Assembly: GCA_017643395.1 (NCBI GenBank)
Contig: JAEPNP010000001.1
Span: 579,806-643,805, forward strand
Length of the DNA: 64,000 nucleotides
DNA from: Rhodothermales bacterium
GTDB taxonomy: Bacteria; Bacteroidota; Rhodothermia; Rhodothermales; UBA10348
Direction of reading: 5' to 3'
The position numbers and the translations under genes are program-made. The notes under the pieces are model-generated. The model was not told where the DNA came from. It searched no databases and saw only the letters and a list, made by a program, of their open reading frames with translations. The first letter of the stretch is position 1. The number at the start of each line of letters is the position of its first letter. Shown in pieces: positions 25,101-33,333 of this stretch.

Positions 25101-25994
25101 GACAGGATCCGAACCGAAGAACTCATCCCCGACCCCATCGGCGTCCGTCATGAAGGCGACGTCCTCGAGCAGGTCAAAAAACGGGATATCGTCCTGGCTG
25201 TCACCGCCGACCAGGTCTGCCAGCCACATCGAAAGGCCGACCTGCCCCAGGTCCTCGGTGCCGTCGTTCTTGATGCCGTGGATGTGGAAGACCACATCGT
25301 CGATCAGAATCTGGCTCCAGGCCATCGTGCGCACCTCCGCGACGATGCCCATGCCCTTCCGGGTCGGGTCGGAAGCGTCAGGGAAGTAGTTCGGGTACCG
25401 GTTGTACTGGTCGTCGCCGACCTTGTAGAAGAACTCCTGATCGGCGTTGAACACGTTCTTGCCGAAGAAGCCGTTCCAGGATCCGGACCAGCCGGGGTCG
25501 CCGGCATCGCCGAGCTTGTCGGGCCAGAAGGGAGGCCACGACTCGAACTCGTCAGACTGGGCGATGCCCAGCTCGGCGCCCGCCGGGTTAACGTATCCCT
25601 TGATGGGCTCGAACGTCCAGGAGATGTTCTCATCGACCGGGTTCGTGCGGAAGTTGGGCACGTCCACGATGAACAGGGAATCGCCCTGGGAGTCCTGGAC
25701 GCGCGCGCCTACGAACAGCTGGGTCAGCGCGATGTAGCGGCGCCCCGTGTTCTTGGGCCACTCGTACCAGAAGTCGCCCGGGTCGCCGGTCTGCGCCGTC
25801 TGGGCATAGTTGGTGATCGACGCACGAATGTTGTTGCCGTCGATGTTGTCCCGACGGCGCTCGAACGGATCCACGCGCTCATCGGAAGGCACGTGATTCC
25901 GGTCAATGACCCCCTGAGCCAGCGCCAGGTCGGCGCTGAAGATCAGCAGCAGGGCGGCAGCCAGAAGTCCTCGCATGGTATGCATGGTTGTCAT
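22146..25994 (-). CDS. Large secreted protein with Ca-binding-type Asp loops and a sorting-like tail
   Basis: 1282 residues with a signal peptide (LLAAALLLIFSADLALAQ). Residues about 300-580 hold a chain of Asp-rich loops such as RIDNDADGSTEDD, GIDDNGNGLVDEN, RIDNDSDGESDG and DGVDNDEDGAVDEG, like thrombospondin type 3 or EF-type calcium loops. A fibronectin-like region follows (about 650-800). The end (WDLESDDGLTVAYGVYLYHV) resembles a FlgD/T9SS-type C-terminal domain. No catalytic motif was seen. It starts 6 bp after the TBDR gene and ends 8 bp before the PorV-family gene, so the three are surely cotranscribed. Likely surface-exposed and calcium-stabilised; function unknown. Confidence 0.85.
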   Translation of the reverse strand: MTTMHTMRGLLAAALLLIFSADLALAQGVIDRNHVPSDERVDPFERRRDNIDGNNIRASITNYAQTAQTGDPGDFWYEWPKNTGRRYIALTQLFVGARVQDSQGDSLFIVDVPNFRTNPVDENISWTFEPIKGYVNPAGAELGIAQSDEFESWPPFWPDKLGDAGDPGWSGSWNGFFGKNVFNADQEFFYKVGDDQYNRYPNYFPDASDPTRKGMGIVAEVRTMAWSQILIDDVVFHIHGIKNDGTEDLGQVGLSMWLADLVGGDSQDDIPFFDLLEDVAFMTDADGVGDEFFGSDPVGQAVFAFLETPGNATDRIDNDADGSTEDDCDPAIGECNSPVVPESFLAGENPINGIDDNGNGLVDENRTHTPFIGEQASNVGVGYADRIDNDSDGESDGPVVTQEMVSQALSNAFLRWPPNPGMDAISTDSNGRPLVGLLGVDDGDVGLPFADGIDNDRSNETPTANYPLLSEPGSPVVTQEMVNQAASDPYGRYRVPGTDIILYQVGAEDLGKAYADGVDNDEDGAVDEGIDEGIDEMIDESRADGIDNDGDWNFLQDDVGLDGVGFSGDPGDGDGVPTTGAGTSFPGEKNIDITDISESDQIGITNVQIIPAFFLNLNSQTDRFLFNSFMIPGEFDENIPEPGENDIVVSSSLFPLKAGQTERISLAIILGITDDEVLGSRDKALQAYQEDYQFAQAPITPELSAVPGDGRVTLYWDSDAEDSFDNFLAGLGRNPNDFEGYRIYRSTDPAFLDALTITDGFGNALLRKPIAQFDKINGFADFHPVDVNGVKFFLGTNRRDEGEDATGLAHSYVDTDVTNGIQYFYAVTAYDFGSTIDNIPPTETPIRIQRLADGTIRTGRNVVAITPTAPVSGFVGADIVDLARVEGATSSRIGYSIIDPTVIDDGARYRVTFEDTLRLGGRNFPDTLTTRSYSLTNVTSGEVLIDRSNSFLGGKEFPIFDQEGDPIGFKLDFFLEPFIVLNKSASGWNREGIYPPTLEPYLSAGFLKGLRNPADYRVRIIGDGQGQSIELQVARRLTLPARPTNVEVVRVNPDGTETPVDYAFWDLTGPDFVSSTSTAPATFSTDPSVGESDLIILYERQVGKEDADKLVTWRIGMNFVFQDNDNPQQGDVMEVITRKPFLASDAFEFTTKAPGVDAVNPDSLLEQIRVVPNPYVVTNSFEPLNPFATGRGPRVIKFINLPPDATVRIFTLSGKQITTLRRDEGTNDGVMADPMSAAALLDGTLDWDLESDDGLTVAYGVYLYHVEAPGIGERTGTFAIIK

Positions 25995-26000
25995 GTCCTG

Positions 26001-28847
26001 CTAGAAGCGAAAGTCGATGCCGAGCTGGATGCGGCGCGGCTCTCGGAAGTGTTCGGGTCGCACGAAATAGCCGGGGTCGACCTGGCCTGTGCGCAACTGA
26101 TCGAGGGTGACGTCGGGCTCACCGGTGTCTGCAAACACGCCGTTGACATTGCGTGTGTCCAGCACGTTGAAGACGTCCAGGGTGACCCGGGGCTGGATGC
26201 GACCCAGGTCAAACTGCTTGTAGAGATTGATGTCTGCCTCGAAGGTCGGAGCGATCCTGCGGGAGTTGCGGGGGAACTCGGGCTGAACGTCATTTCCGAC
26301 AAGCGCGGCCTGCGCGAACGAAGGCGTGTACGGGAAGCCGGACTCGGCGCGGAAGCGAATGGATCCGCCCCAGTCAGAGCCGCCGCCGTAGACCGCACCG
26401 GCGATCTTGTGTCGCTGGTCCCAATCGAGCGGCAGCAGGGCCAGAGTGGGCTGGTTGTTGCCCAGCAGACTGAAGAATTCGTCCGCCGGGTTCGAATTGG
26501 AGCCCTCGGCAACCTGGAAGGTGTAGTTGAGGTCGAAGCCGTACCCCCCACTGAAGTTCTTCTTGAGGCTTGCAGTGAGTCCGCGTGTGTTGGCGTAGTC
26601 GCGGTTGGTGAACACCACGTAGTTGATGCCCGGCAGCGCGGCCAGAATCGGGCGTGACGTCGATACCCAGCTGCGCACGTCGCGGTAATACCCGGTGATG
26701 TCGAGCACGAAGTCCCCAAAGCCCTGCTTGAAGCCGATCTCGTACATCGTGGTCTTCTGGGCATCCAGGTTCGGGTTGCCAAACGGACCGTAGCTGCCGG
26801 ACGAGTTCGGAATCTTGAATCCGAAGTTGGCCGACATCTGGTCCACGGTCGGCACCTGGAAGAAGATGCCATAGGAGAAGTGGATGACGCCCTGCTCGGT
26901 GATCGGATAGGCAACGCCGAGGCGTGGCGACAGCTGCCAGTTGCTCTTCGAGGGCTCCCACCAGTAGGATTCCCTGTCTGCGACGGTGAGGCGGTTGTCC
27001 AGGCGCTCCTCATCTACGGTGATCACGCCGTCCCCGTTGGTGTCCCGGAACCGGTTGATCTTTTTCAGCGGGCTGTAAATGTTCGGATCGGTGGGGTCGA
27101 CCGGTACCTCGGCTCTGGCGTCGAAGTAGTCGAATCGAAGGCCCGCGTTCACGATGAAGTTCTCAAACTCGATCTTGTCCTGGGCATAGGCGCTGATCGA
27201 GATCGGGCTGAAATCCTCAAACCAGGTATAGCGAGAGGAAGCCGAGTCCGGAATGGCCGGCGCGAACGGTTCGACGAACCCTCCGCTCTGGTCCACGGCA
27301 GGCTGCAGCCCGAACCCGCCCAGGTTCATCCTGTCTACCTTGACCTGGAAGCCGGCTTTGGTCAGGTGCACACGACCCAGCTGGCTGGAGATATCGCCCT
27401 TGAGCAGGATGGTGTCCGTGGAACGCTCGAAGCGACCCAGGTCCGTTCCGCCGCGACCATATCGCCCGAATCCAGTGACGACCGGGACGAAGACGCCCGG
27501 GGAATACTCAACCGAATCCGGCGGCGTGATGTTGAACCCGTTGTAGCGCTCGTCAAACGGGTCTTCGTACAGGTAGGACTCGTTGTCGGCGCGGAAGGTG
27601 GAGACGTTGAGCGTGTAGAACGTGGTGGCGCTGACCAGATGGGTCATCTTCAGCATCACGTTGTACCCGTTGTTGAACCCGAACGAGCGTCCCTCCGGTG
27701 ACCAGCGACGGAACAGGTTGTAGCCGCGGCTCTCCGAATTCTGTCCCTGACCGATGAGGTTGAAGATGATCTTGCCGGACGCCCGGTAGCGCAGGTTGCC
27801 CTGCCAGGAGAGGCGTGAGAAGTTGTTCATCGGGACCAGCGACGAATCACCGGCCTGCCCATTTCGGTCGTAGATATTGGCGCCGTACAACCAGCCGTCG
27901 TTGTTGAAGTAGCGCCCCAGTGCGAAGAAGGTCAGCTTGTCGCCAAGCACCGGGCCCTCGACCGCCAGCTGGGCGTTGTAGAACTGCCCCGGGCTGAACG
28001 GCAGGTAGGAGTAGGGGTCCACGTCGCGATACTCGATGCCGGCGCGCCTGAACTCTTCCACGTTGGTGCCGCGCAGGAAGTCTTCGCCGCCGTCGCCGCC
28101 GACCGCATAGCTGCCCACGTAACTGGAGAAGCTGCCGCGGTATTCGCTGCCCCCTTCCTTGGTCACCACGTTGATGACGCCGGACATGGCATTGCCGTAC
28201 TCCGCGTTGAAGGTACCGGAGATGACCTGAAGCTCCTCGATCCCGTCGTTCTCCAGCTGCACGGAGCTCGATCCGTCATAGGAATCGGTCACGGGCACGC
28301 CGTCCACCATGAAGACCACCTCACTGGAACGGCCACCACGAATGTGCAGCCCGTTCCGGTTGGTGATACCGGCCTGTACCTCAAGCACCTGGCCCAGTTC
28401 TGTGACCGGCAGGCGGTCGAGGGTCTCGGAGGTCACCCGCGCCTCGGAGCTGGTCACGTCCTTGCGCACCGCGTCCTGGGTGGCGGTCACCACGATTTCC
28501 TCGCCCTGGAAGACCTCCTCGGCCATCGTGAAGTCGATCGTGGTGGTCAGATCAACGTTCACCCGCACGCCCTCTCGCACCTGTGTGGAGAAGCCGATGA
28601 ACGAGGCCTGGATTGAGTATGTCCCGGGACGCACCCCGATGATCACATACTCACCGTCCAGATCGGTCACCGTGCCCTGCTGGGTCCCGGCGATCAGCAC
28701 GTTCACACCGGGCAAGGGCAGGCCGGTGTCGTCCACAACCGTTCCGGCAATCTTGCCCGTCTGGGCCGAAGCCGGTGCAGCAAGGAACAGAACCAACAGG
28801 ATCCCCAGGGGGATCGCGAATGTGGATCTCGTAACGATCTCAGGCAT
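26001..28847 (-). CDS. TonB-dependent outer-membrane receptor with N-terminal CarboxypepD_reg-like domain
   Basis: 948 residues: signal peptide (cleavage near PASAQ, about 29), a CarboxypepD_reg-like domain (about 31-115, GKIAGTVVDDTGLPLPGVNV), the plug (about 125-235, with LHIRGGRSSEVVFMVDGVP) and a 22-strand-type barrel ending IQLGIDFRF. Predicted to import a bulky substrate, here probably maltodextrins, using TonB energy. There is no SusD homologue beside it; a large Asp-loop protein and a PorV-family protein follow instead. The start overlaps the parvulin gene by 8 bp. Substrate assignment rests on neighbours only. Confidence 0.93.
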   Translation of the reverse strand: MPEIVTRSTFAIPLGILLVLFLAAPASAQTGKIAGTVVDDTGLPLPGVNVLIAGTQQGTVTDLDGEYVIIGVRPGTYSIQASFIGFSTQVREGVRVNVDLTTTIDFTMAEEVFQGEEIVVTATQDAVRKDVTSSEARVTSETLDRLPVTELGQVLEVQAGITNRNGLHIRGGRSSEVVFMVDGVPVTDSYDGSSSVQLENDGIEELQVISGTFNAEYGNAMSGVINVVTKEGGSEYRGSFSSYVGSYAVGGDGGEDFLRGTNVEEFRRAGIEYRDVDPYSYLPFSPGQFYNAQLAVEGPVLGDKLTFFALGRYFNNDGWLYGANIYDRNGQAGDSSLVPMNNFSRLSWQGNLRYRASGKIIFNLIGQGQNSESRGYNLFRRWSPEGRSFGFNNGYNVMLKMTHLVSATTFYTLNVSTFRADNESYLYEDPFDERYNGFNITPPDSVEYSPGVFVPVVTGFGRYGRGGTDLGRFERSTDTILLKGDISSQLGRVHLTKAGFQVKVDRMNLGGFGLQPAVDQSGGFVEPFAPAIPDSASSRYTWFEDFSPISISAYAQDKIEFENFIVNAGLRFDYFDARAEVPVDPTDPNIYSPLKKINRFRDTNGDGVITVDEERLDNRLTVADRESYWWEPSKSNWQLSPRLGVAYPITEQGVIHFSYGIFFQVPTVDQMSANFGFKIPNSSGSYGPFGNPNLDAQKTTMYEIGFKQGFGDFVLDITGYYRDVRSWVSTSRPILAALPGINYVVFTNRDYANTRGLTASLKKNFSGGYGFDLNYTFQVAEGSNSNPADEFFSLLGNNQPTLALLPLDWDQRHKIAGAVYGGGSDWGGSIRFRAESGFPYTPSFAQAALVGNDVQPEFPRNSRRIAPTFEADINLYKQFDLGRIQPRVTLDVFNVLDTRNVNGVFADTGEPDVTLDQLRTGQVDPGYFVRPEHFREPRRIQLGIDFRF

Positions 28848-30480
28848 GGGCGCTTCCAGTTAGCGGGAGGCTGTCCAGTGATTCGATGACAATGCGGACC
28901 GGGTACCGGGCGCGCAGCTCCTGTACATGGCTCCGGAGGAAGTCCTGCTGGCGCTCGCGGCGCAGCATGGCTTCCACCTGGTCCCGAGCCTCTTCAAAGG
29001 TGGCCGGCCGAGGGGCTTCGAAGCCCTCGACCTGAAGCGTGATGTACTTGCCGGCCGCGGGAAGTGGGCCGAGGATTGCTCCAGGCCGGGCAGCAAACAC
29101 ATCGTCCGCCCAAGGACCGAGTTCGTCGGCGCTGAAGAGTCCAAGTCTGCCACCGTCGGCGGCGGACTCGGGGCGAAGTGAATGCGCGCGGGCCAGCTCA
29201 GCGAAGTTGGACCCGTTGAGTCTGGCGCGGAGCGCATCGCCCTCCTCCCTGGAGGCCGTTACGATTTCGCTGACTCGGGCTCGGCGGGGCTGCTGGAATT
29301 CATCCTGGTAGGTCTCGAAGTAGGTGCGCAGGTCCGCTTCGGAGAGTTCCATGCCCTTGACCAGATCGTCGAACGCGTGCTCGTAGATCCATTCGGACAT
29401 GGCTGCGTCCAGACCCTGCCGGACCCGGTCGTCGCGGCCGAGTCCTGCGTCTACAGCGCGCTCGAGGATGATGCTCCGGGTCACCAGCCCTTCCACAAAG
29501 GCCTGCAGGTCAAGCAGGTTGTCCACGGATCGGCGCTGGCGCTCTGATGTGAACCGCGCCGCTTCCCGCAGCTGATCCGGGGTCCACTCAACCGTGGAAT
29601 CTCCGTTTCGGAACGTGACCAGCGTACGGCCTTCACCGTCACCGGTCTGTTCCAGGCTCGCGCCGAGGATGCCCGCGGCGACCTCTTCATTCAGCTCCAC
29701 ATCGGCATCAGAAACGACGGCGTCGAGATATGCGCGGCGGGCAAGATTCTGCTTGCGCTCGAGCACATAGCCCTCGAGTTGCGGCCGCTTCTCGGCGAAC
29801 TCGGTCTCCGTCATGATGGGCTTGGTGAACCGGTCCTCCACCTTGATGACAGACCAGCCCTGGGACGTGCGCACGGGATCGCCCACCTCCCCCACACGCT
29901 GTTCGAAGGCGGCGTTTTCAAAGTCCGGGTCCATCTCGTCAAACCCGAAGGTGCCGAGCAATCCTCCGTTCTCGGCCAGCACCGGGTCCGCGAAGGTTTC
30001 CCGGGCGATGGACTCGAAGGACTCTCCGCCGTCCAGCCGGGCCTTGAGGGCCTGTGCTGCCTGCTGCGTCGGAGCAAACAGGTGTCGCGCGGTGGTCTGC
30101 GTATTGACACGCACGAACTGATCCACCAGATCGGCTTCCGTGGCTTCAATGTCAGCGTAGACCACATCGGCCAGCCAGGCCTCGATCAGCAGCTTCTGCC
30201 GGGCGCGCTCGCGAGCCTCACCGAACGCTTCGGTCTCTTCGATTCCGTTGTCGCGGGCCTCGGCCGAAATCAGTTCGACCGCGATCATGCGATTGAGGAA
30301 TGCCGAACGGCGCGTCGGCTCGTCCTCCAGGCCGCCTGAGAACAGATAGTCGCGGTAGCTCCGCTGGTACTGATCGACGCTGATGGTGCGCCCGTTCACC
30401 ACTGCGACAGGCTCCGGGCGGTCCGTAGCGGGCGTGCAGCCGACAAGCACGCAGAGCAAGAGGACGAGCAGCGATCTCAT
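28840..30480 (-). CDS. Parvulin-type peptidyl-prolyl isomerase lipoprotein (SurA/PrsA-like)
   Basis: 546 residues with a lipoprotein signal (LLCVLVGC, Cys15). A SurA N-like helical region (about 25-130) is followed by one parvulin domain (about 130-225, with ARHLFAP, FADPVLAENGGLLGTFG) and a second (about 385-490, with FAELARAHS and DGGRLGLFSADEL). Such periplasmic chaperones help outer-membrane barrels fold. Lying directly between the regulator and the TBDR with overlaps on both sides (4 and 8 nt), it probably services this locus's own barrel proteins. That dedication is inference. Confidence 0.9.
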   Translation of the reverse strand: MRSLLVLLLCVLVGCTPATDRPEPVAVVNGRTISVDQYQRSYRDYLFSGGLEDEPTRRSAFLNRMIAVELISAEARDNGIEETEAFGEARERARQKLLIEAWLADVVYADIEATEADLVDQFVRVNTQTTARHLFAPTQQAAQALKARLDGGESFESIARETFADPVLAENGGLLGTFGFDEMDPDFENAAFEQRVGEVGDPVRTSQGWSVIKVEDRFTKPIMTETEFAEKRPQLEGYVLERKQNLARRAYLDAVVSDADVELNEEVAAGILGASLEQTGDGEGRTLVTFRNGDSTVEWTPDQLREAARFTSERQRRSVDNLLDLQAFVEGLVTRSIILERAVDAGLGRDDRVRQGLDAAMSEWIYEHAFDDLVKGMELSEADLRTYFETYQDEFQQPRRARVSEIVTASREEGDALRARLNGSNFAELARAHSLRPESAADGGRLGLFSADELGPWADDVFAARPGAILGPLPAAGKYITLQVEGFEAPRPATFEEARDQVEAMLRRERQQDFLRSHVQELRARYPVRIVIESLDSLPLTGSAHA

Positions 30481-31484
30481 GCCGGCACCTCCGTGGTCTG
30501 TCGCACAACCAGGCGCGGAGACAGCACCGTCTGCGCCTGAACCTGGTCCGGGTTCTCGATTCTCGCAATCAGACGCTCCGCTGCAATCACACCCATCTCA
30601 TACATCGGTTGCCGCACGGTGGTCAGCCCCACGTGGCGTGAGATCAGGATGTCGTCAAATCCAACCAGCCGCGTGTCGCTTGGCACGGACCGGCCGGCCT
30701 CCCGCAATGCACGGAGAGCGCCGATCGCCTGAATGTCGGACGTGGCGAATACCCCGTCGGGCGGCTGCGGGCGATTCAGCAGTGAGCGCATGGCCTGATA
30801 GCCAGACTGCTCCGAGTAGCCGTGGAGTACCGGTTCGTTGCTGGTTTCGATCAGCGAAGGATCCACATCGATGCCTGCCTCGGCCAGTGCGTGCAGGTAT
30901 CCCGTGTGCCGGTCCCTGGCCGGCTCGGACTCGGGATTGGCCATGATCAGGCCCACGCGCTTGCAGCCGCAGGTAATCAGGTGTTCCGTGGCCAGTCGTC
31001 CTCCATGCTCGTTGTTGATACTGACCGCATCCATGTCTGCGTGGAAGCAGTCGACAAGCACGATACTTCGTCCGCTTCGCTGCAGCCGCTTGACGCGCGC
31101 CTCAGGCATCGGGCTCGAGAACACCAGGATGCCGGCGGATTGGCCGCGCTGCAGGGCCCGGTCCATCTGCATGTCCACCTCGTCGAGGGTGCGAGCCGCG
31201 AACACCAGAAGATCGTATTCGCTCTGGGCCATGCGATCCTGCAGGCCGCGCAGGATCTCGACAAAGAAGTAGTTGGTCAGCATCGGGATCACCGCTGCCA
31301 CCACGCTGGATCGGCGCCTGGCGAGCGACCGGGCCGTGGCGTGCGGCGAGTACCCAAGGTCCTCAGCCACCGCAAGCACATTGCGCTTGGTGCGGTCCGA
31401 TACCCGCGGCGACCCGTTGAATACACGAGACACCGTGGCTATGGACACGCCCGCTCGGCTAGCGATGTCGTAGATGGTGGGCAC
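30477..31484 (-). CDS. LacI-family transcriptional regulator of the alpha-glucan locus
   Basis: 335 residues from a GTG start. N-terminal helix-turn-helix TIYDIASRAGVSIATVSRVF, hinge helix ATARSLARRRS, then a periplasmic-binding-protein-like effector domain with NYFFVEILRG and VGLIMANPES. The GTG is chosen because the LacI signature begins at the second codon; the frame is open far upstream but runs through the operator and repeats. Perfect palindrome 31549-31564 lies 65 bp upstream, so autoregulation is likely. The stop overlaps the parvulin start (ATGA), making it the first gene of the operon. The effector is probably a malto-oligosaccharide, by context. Confidence 0.92.
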   Translation of the reverse strand: MPTIYDIASRAGVSIATVSRVFNGSPRVSDRTKRNVLAVAEDLGYSPHATARSLARRRSSVVAAVIPMLTNYFFVEILRGLQDRMAQSEYDLLVFAARTLDEVDMQMDRALQRGQSAGILVFSSPMPEARVKRLQRSGRSIVLVDCFHADMDAVSINNEHGGRLATEHLITCGCKRVGLIMANPESEPARDRHTGYLHALAEAGIDVDPSLIETSNEPVLHGYSEQSGYQAMRSLLNRPQPPDGVFATSDIQAIGALRALREAGRSVPSDTRLVGFDDILISRHVGLTTVRQPMYEMGVIAAERLIARIENPDQVQAQTVLSPRLVVRQTTEVPA

Positions 31485-31548
31485 GGACAGGAAACCGCCG
31501 ACAGTGGGAGTTCGGCAGATGGATGGTGGGTGATCCTGCGCGTCCCGA

Positions 31549-31564
31549 GTGTAAGCGCTTACAC
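31549..31564. promoter_or_regulatory. LacI-family operator
   Basis: GTGTAAGCGCTTACAC is a perfect 16-bp palindrome with the central CG typical of LacI/GalR/CcpA-family sites. It lies 65 bp upstream of the regulator's GTG codon, where it would overlap the promoter region of the operon. It is the only full copy I found in the window. Confidence 0.85.
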
Positions 31565-31681
31565 GCCGGTTTCGCAAGGCAATCACAAAGAATCGATAAT
31601 CTTCACGGGGATTCTTCGATAACCGGCAAGCGCAAGGGCAATTGCGCGTGGGGTCGGGCCGGGGGATTCCGGCGGGGCGCG

Positions 31682-31741
31682 GGGGGCGATCGCCCGCCGG
31701 GCTGTGGGCGTCGTCGGGGTGCCGGGGGCGATCGCCCGCCG
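31682..31741. repeat. Two copies of an 18-bp sequence containing GGGCGATCGCCC
   Basis: GGGGGCGATCGCCCGCCG occurs at 31682-31699 and 31724-31741, 42 bp apart. Each holds a 12-bp perfect palindrome with GCGATCGC at its centre. Purpose unknown. Confidence 0.7.
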
Positions 31742-31800
31742 ACCGTGCGACGCCCCCGAACGTTCGAAAGGGGCGAATTCTCGACCTCGGCGCCGCCAAA

Positions 31801-32088
31801 GACGCCCATTAGGTTCAATCACGGCCGATATGGAACCTTTGCCTCCCCAAAGACGCCCATTAGGTTCAATCACGGCCGATATGGAACCTTTGCCTCCCCA
31901 AAGACGCCCATTAGGTTCAATCACGGCCGATATGGAACCTTCGCCTCCCCAAAGACGCCCATTAGGTTCAATCACGGCCGATAATGGAACCTTTGCCCGG
32001 CCAAAGACGCCCATTAGGTTCAATCGGGGCCGATATGGAACCTTTGCCTCCCCAAAGGCGCCCAAGAGGTTCAATCAGCGCCGATTTC
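31801..32088. repeat. Six-copy 51-bp tandem array with an internal hairpin
   Basis: Units begin with GACGCCCATTAGGTTCAATC at 31801, 31852, 31903, 31954 and 32006, and a degenerate sixth unit starts at 32057. Each unit has AGGTTC and GAACCT arms around CGGCCG, forming a short stem. Units one to three are almost identical; unit four has one extra A (52 bp); unit five has GGGG in place of CACG; unit six has lost the right arm. The bases before 31801 (CGCCGCCAAA) are the end of an earlier partial unit. No spacers are present, so this is not a CRISPR array. Confidence 0.9.
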
Positions 32089-32196
32089 AATGCGCGCCGT
32101 GGAACCGTGACCTGAGGGCCAGGGCCCGCCGACGCGGGGTCCGACCCTGCATTCGCACGCGGACCCCGGGCGCCGCGCGGGGGTTCTCGCCCCGGC

Positions 32197-33333
32197 ATGA
32201 CCACTTCCGCCCCGACTGATCTCCTCTTCATGATGGCTGGCGACGTGCACCGAAATGCACGTGCGCTTCGCCAGTTGGGAGCACTGGCTGCAGATGGCAT
32301 GTCGGTGCGGGTTCTCTGCCTACCCGGGCAGGCCACTTCTCCGCTCCCGGATGGCGTCTCCGTAGAGCCAATAGCCGTGCAGGGCAGCGGCGGGCCGGGC
32401 TTCTTCCGGCGCCTGCATCGGCAGTTTGCGGAGGCCGCAGCCGCGCACGCCGCGAAGCTGGTCCACGCCTCCGACCTTTACGTACTTCGCGCCGCGCGCC
32501 AAACCGCAAGAGCCCGCGGCGTCCCCTACACCTTCGACGCGCGCGAGCTCTACACGCACGTCGCGGCGACGGCCGGGAGACCCCACGTGCGATTTTTCTG
32601 GGATGTGGTCCAGCGTGGTGCCATCCGTCAAGCCGCTCGCGTGTGGACGGTCAGCAACCATATCGCAGACTTCCTGGCCGAGCGGTACGGGATCACTCGC
32701 CCGGACGTCCAGCTCAATGCGCCCGCATTCCGGGAAATAACGCCGGACCCGTTCCTCAGAAACACGCTCGGTCTGATGCCGGATCAGCCCATCCTGCTCC
32801 ATCTGGGACAGTTGAGAAGGGATCGTGGAGCGGAGGTGTTGATCCAAGCGATGGCAGAGTGGCCGACCACCGCCCCGGATGCTCAGCTGGTATTTCTCGG
32901 CTACGGACCCCATCGCAAGACGCTGGAACGTTTGGCGAATGGGCTCGCACGCGTGCACTTCCTGGACCCGGTGCCGCCGAATCGGGTGTTGCCGGTTACT
33001 GCAGGGGCAGACCTGGGCGTGACGCTGCTGCAGCCGACTTGCCTGAATCACCGGTATGCGCTGCCGAACAAGCTCTTCGACTATCTCGCGGCCGGCCTGC
33101 CGGTGGTTGCTTCGGATCTCGAGGAAACGGGGGCGATGGTGCGGCGATTCGATTGCGGCCTGACGGTGGAGCCGAACCGCCCGGACGCGGTTCGCGACGC
33201 CCTGCTCAAGGCATGCACCCGAAGCGCCGATACCCTTCGTTGGAAGCGTAACGCGCGCGTTGCTGGCGAAACATTAGACTGGAACGCGGTTTCAGACCGA
33301 TTCGCGCGGCAGATGCGCAGCCTCATCCCATGA
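32197..33333 (+). CDS. GT4-type glycosyltransferase
   Basis: 378 residues with two Rossmann-like halves. The C-terminal half has LLHLGQLRRDRGAEVLIQA, VFLGYGPHRKTLERLA, and the donor-binding stretch LPNKLFDYLAAGLPVVASDLEE, which places it in the retaining GT4/GT-B group. No membrane segment or signal is present, so it acts on the cytoplasmic face, probably in surface polysaccharide or glycoconjugate synthesis. Donor and acceptor are unknown. The stop overlaps the next start as ATGA. Confidence 0.88.
   Translation: MTTSAPTDLLFMMAGDVHRNARALRQLGALAADGMSVRVLCLPGQATSPLPDGVSVEPIAVQGSGGPGFFRRLHRQFAEAAAAHAAKLVHASDLYVLRAARQTARARGVPYTFDARELYTHVAATAGRPHVRFFWDVVQRGAIRQAARVWTVSNHIADFLAERYGITRPDVQLNAPAFREITPDPFLRNTLGLMPDQPILLHLGQLRRDRGAEVLIQAMAEWPTTAPDAQLVFLGYGPHRKTLERLANGLARVHFLDPVPPNRVLPVTAGADLGVTLLQPTCLNHRYALPNKLFDYLAAGLPVVASDLEETGAMVRRFDCGLTVEPNRPDAVRDALLKACTRSADTLRWKRNARVAGETLDWNAVSDRFARQMRSLIP

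Larger units (their letters stand above)
31485..32196. other. Divergent intergenic region with operator and repeats
   Basis: 712 bp between the leftward lacI-type operon and the rightward glycosyltransferase. It contains the operator (31549-31564), two copies of a palindromic 18-mer (31682-31741) and the 51-bp tandem array (31801-32088). Frames crossing the array on both strands are open because 51 is divisible by 3, but the fifth unit boundary has a 1-nt insertion that breaks them. No gene is called. Confidence 0.7.

Noticed and set aside
24774-26657. 627-codon rightward frame opposite the Asp-loop protein and TBDR genes
   Set aside because: It is antisense to two clear genes and spans their boundary; its Val/Asp/Arg-rich product has no domain.
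31583-32074. Apparent repeat proteins with 17-residue units on both strands of the 51-bp array
   Set aside because: The 1-nt insertion in unit four breaks the frames, there is no start context, and both strands cannot be equally coding.
31801-32088. Possible CRISPR array
   Set aside because: The 51-bp units are directly adjacent without unique spacers, and no cas gene is present.
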